A DNA stretch of 7,658 nucleotides, taken from contig CANRIE010000032.1 in the NCBI GenBank assembly GCA_947630585.1, positions 1-7,658 of the forward strand, given 5' to 3'. The DNA is from an uncultured Bacilli bacterium (lineage in GTDB: Bacteria > Bacillota_I > Bacilli_A > RF39 > UBA660). Positions within the stretch are counted from its first letter, which is position 1, and every line of letters starts with the position of its first letter. Below are positions 6,622 to 7,658 of this stretch, piece by piece. The position numbers and the translations under genes are program-made. Under the pieces are notes generated by a model. It saw only the letters and a list, made by a program, of their open reading frames with translations. It had not been told where the DNA came from and ran no database searches.

Positions 6622-6662
6622 CAAATTAGTATCTAATAAATTTAGATATAGAAATTAATTTG
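6622..6662. repeat. AT-rich nested inverted repeat between the divergent genes
   Basis: A perfect 7-bp stem TATCTAA/TTAGATA (6630-6636 and 6642-6648) surrounds a 5-nt loop. It is flanked by a second pair of 7-bp arms, CAAATTA/TAATTTG (6622-6628 and 6656-6662), separated from the inner stem by 1 and 7 nt. An overlapping palindrome ATTAG-TAT-CTAAT (6625-6637) could form instead. There is no T tract in the right place for a terminator. It could be a regulator-binding site for one of the divergent genes, but short inverted repeats are common in DNA of this composition. The rest of the intergenic region from 6512 to 6746 is AT-rich and shows no coding potential. Confidence 0.4.
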
Positions 6663-6746
6663 TTAGTTTAGCATTTTATATTTTCTATTGCAAGATATTT
6701 GCCAAAATTTTACATTTTAAGCATATTATAATATTAGGGAGGATAA

Positions 6747-7175
6747 ATGGCAGTTATTAAATATACGGAAAAGGAATTAGATTTATTAGCTCGTTTAATG
6801 CGAGCTGAGGCGTTAGGAGAAGGAAACCTTGGAATGCTGATGGTTGGGAATGTGGTTGTTAATAGAGCAATTGCTAATTGTTTAACTTTTAAAAACACAA
6901 GATCAATTTATGATGTAATTTTTCAGTCTCCAGGTGGGTTTGCAGGCGTTAATAGTGAACTTTTTTATTCAGCAGCAACGAATAATGAAAAGAAACTTGC
7001 AAAACGAGTTTTAGATGGTGAATATTATTATCCAGCCACGAATGCTTTATGGTTTTATGCCCCAACTAAGGGAACTAGTTGTGTTCCTTACTGGTATGAA
7101 CAAAGATTAAGTGGTAGTTATAAAAATCATTGTTTCTATGAACCATACCCAGGTATTTGTAAAGAATTACATTAA
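6747..7175 (+). CDS. cwlJ: Spore-cortex/cell-wall hydrolase, CwlJ type (SleB family)
   Basis: CwlJ is a cortex-lytic enzyme that helps degrade spore peptidoglycan during germination; in Bacillus it sits in the spore coat and depends on GerQ. This 142-residue protein is the same length as B. subtilis CwlJ, has no signal peptide (as in CwlJ, unlike SleB), and is similar throughout as I recall that sequence: LLARLMRAEALGEG at 13-26 with the presumed catalytic Glu21, MLMVGNVVVNR at 30-40, an aromatic PGGF segment at 62-65, ALWFYAP at 100-106, and the KNHCFY block at 126-131. Four cysteines occur (45, 112, 129, 138). The ATG follows AGGGAGG (6736-6742) by 4 nt, a short but usable spacer. It stands alone, divergent from the unknown operon, and has its own terminator. 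No GerQ gene is visible. A vegetative or phage-type SleB-family hydrolase is the alternative. Confidence 0.87.
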   Translation: MAVIKYTEKELDLLARLMRAEALGEGNLGMLMVGNVVVNRAIANCLTFKNTRSIYDVIFQSPGGFAGVNSELFYSAATNNEKKLAKRVLDGEYYYPATNALWFYAPTKGTSCVPYWYEQRLSGSYKNHCFYEPYPGICKELH

Positions 7176-7204
7176 ATATTTTTTTATAAAATAGTAAATC
7201 TTCT

Positions 7205-7226
7205 GGAAGTCTTGCTTCCTTTTTTT
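7205..7226 (+). terminator. Short intrinsic terminator after cwlJ
   Basis: GGAAG (7205-7209) and CTTCC (7215-7219) form a 5-bp stem around TCTTG, followed directly by seven Ts (7220-7226). It lies 30 nt after the cwlJ stop codon. The stem is short but is the most GC-rich element in the gap, and the T tract is well placed for the plus strand. Confidence 0.65.
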
Positions 7227-7310
7227 ATTGTAAAAACCTATAAACTATATTACCTACTATAAAAATAGCAAAATATAAATAATTTTAAATATAATTAGTT
7301 ATCGATAAAG

Positions 7311-7339
7311 AAAAAAAATCTTAATAGTTAAGAATTTTT
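7311..7339 (-). terminator. Intrinsic terminator for the right-edge minus-strand gene
   Basis: On the minus strand TCTTAA (7328-7333) pairs with TTAAGA (7319-7324) around a 3-nt loop. After one T-T mismatch, an A5/T5 extension follows, and eight Ts (7311-7318) lie at the 3' side. It starts a few bases after the stop codon at 7343. The stem holds only one G-C pair, so strength is uncertain. The two convergent terminators leave about 85 bp of featureless AT-rich sequence between them. Confidence 0.5.
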
Positions 7340-7342
7340 AGA

Positions 7343-7658
7343 TTAATTTTCTAATTTTAAACGATATGGATTTTCAGAACTGCCGTTACCATCATAAATT
7401 ATTACTTGGGATTTAAGATAAATAGTCGGCCTGACACTTCCGGAGTTATAGGTGGTCATGCTAGCAATGACTCCGTTTGTGCTCAAATAATTTACATCGT
7501 TATAACTTTCAGGAGAGGGAGACAATAGCCACTCATCACTATTATGATTTAATGTTATGTAAAACCAATTCGAACTATTTGCACTACTCCTAATTGACTT
7601 ACTCCAATTACAACTATTTGCCGTATATCCATAATCACTTACATACATTATAGAAACA
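7343..7658 (-). CDS. C-terminal part of a DUF6273-like surface or phage-type protein (runs off the right edge)
   Basis: The minus-strand frame is open to the window edge: three codons (Val-Ser-Ile) precede the first Met at 7646-7648, and no SD is visible before it. This is therefore read as the last 104-105 codons of a longer gene rather than a complete 101-aa protein. The pattern MYVSDYGY, then EWLLSPSP (about 39-46 from that Met), then SGSVRPTIYLKSQV (69-82) and GNGSSENPY near the end, resembles the variable C-terminal domain often labelled DUF6273, found on surface, pseudopilin-like or phage proteins of gut Bacillota. The fold may be C-type-lectin-like; this is inferred from the W-S-P and VRP motifs. 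Codon choice (AGC, ACC, TCC, GTC, AGG, CCG) and base composition are richer in G and C than in the rest of the window, suggesting separate origin. Domain assignment is from memory. Confidence 0.7.
   Translation of the reverse strand, partial: VSIMYVSDYGYTANSCNWSKSIRSSANSSNWFYITLNHNSDEWLLSPSPESYNDVNYLSTNGVIASMTTYNSGSVRPTIYLKSQVIIYDGNGSSENPYRLKLEN

Noticed and set aside
6688..6716. TTGCAA-17-TACATT as a sigma-A promoter for cwlJ
   Set aside because: Spacing and position are right, but both boxes match poorly and such matches are frequent in DNA this AT-rich. A sporulation sigma factor would be expected.
6722..6732. CATATTATA (sigma-K-like -10) and TATAAT just upstream of cwlJ
   Set aside because: Transcription would start within the SD at 6736-6742, leaving no ribosome binding site, and no matching -35 lies at the right distance.
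7343..7648. A complete 101-aa gene beginning at the Met at 7646-7648
   Set aside because: The frame stays open to the window edge, no SD is seen, and the family normally has a long N-terminal part, so this Met is probably internal.
1..7658. CRISPR arrays, tRNA or rRNA genes, insertion sequences, diversity-generating template repeats
   Set aside because: None seen. The only tandem array is in-frame coding repeat, and no transposase, integrase or reverse transcriptase motif was found.

Overview
The window looks like a chromosomal segment of a very AT-rich Gram-positive (Bacillota, class Bacilli) genome, probably an uncultured gut-type lineage near the Mollicutes/Erysipelotrichia branch. The evidence is: an RpoB of B. 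subtilis type with Mollicutes-like substitutions in the rifampicin pocket; a methyltransferase next to rpoB as in B. subtilis (ybxB); Shine-Dalgarno (SD) sites close to AAGGAGG; and a CwlJ-type spore-cortex hydrolase. All visible tryptophans that I checked are TGG, every complete gene ends in TAA, and there are no in-frame TGA codons, so I read it with the standard bacterial code. The taxonomic placement is inference.

Layout, right to left on the minus strand. A strong sigma-A-type promoter with a 10-A tract in its spacer (6541-6569) drives a tight three-gene operon of unknown function: a 433-aa helical protein, an 827-aa modular protein, and a 100-aa repeat protein. Neighbouring genes overlap by 11 nt or are separated by 1 nt. 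The two large proteins share an N-terminal module. The 827-aa protein also carries five perfect-period 15-residue Pro/Glu/Lys repeats and a helical-hairpin repeat region that resembles the 100-aa protein. After a promoter-like site and a long hairpin (2324-2406) come the ybxB-like 16S rRNA methyltransferase gene and then rpoB. rpoB has its own promoter with a GC-rich discriminator and runs off the left edge after 531 codons.

On the plus strand, divergent from the unknown operon across a 235-bp AT-rich intergenic region, lies cwlJ (6747-7175) with its own short terminator. Facing it from the right edge is the 3' end of a surface or phage-type DUF6273-like gene (7343-7658). Its base and codon use differ clearly from the rest of the window, and a hairpin terminator follows it.

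How it works together: the rpoB side is core transcription and ribosome maturation. The usual upstream neighbours (rplJ, rplL) are absent, and the unknown three-gene cluster sits in their place. That cluster is the best candidate here for an undescribed system. Nothing in its sequence gives a biochemical function; it looks like a set of cytosolic scaffold or adaptor proteins.
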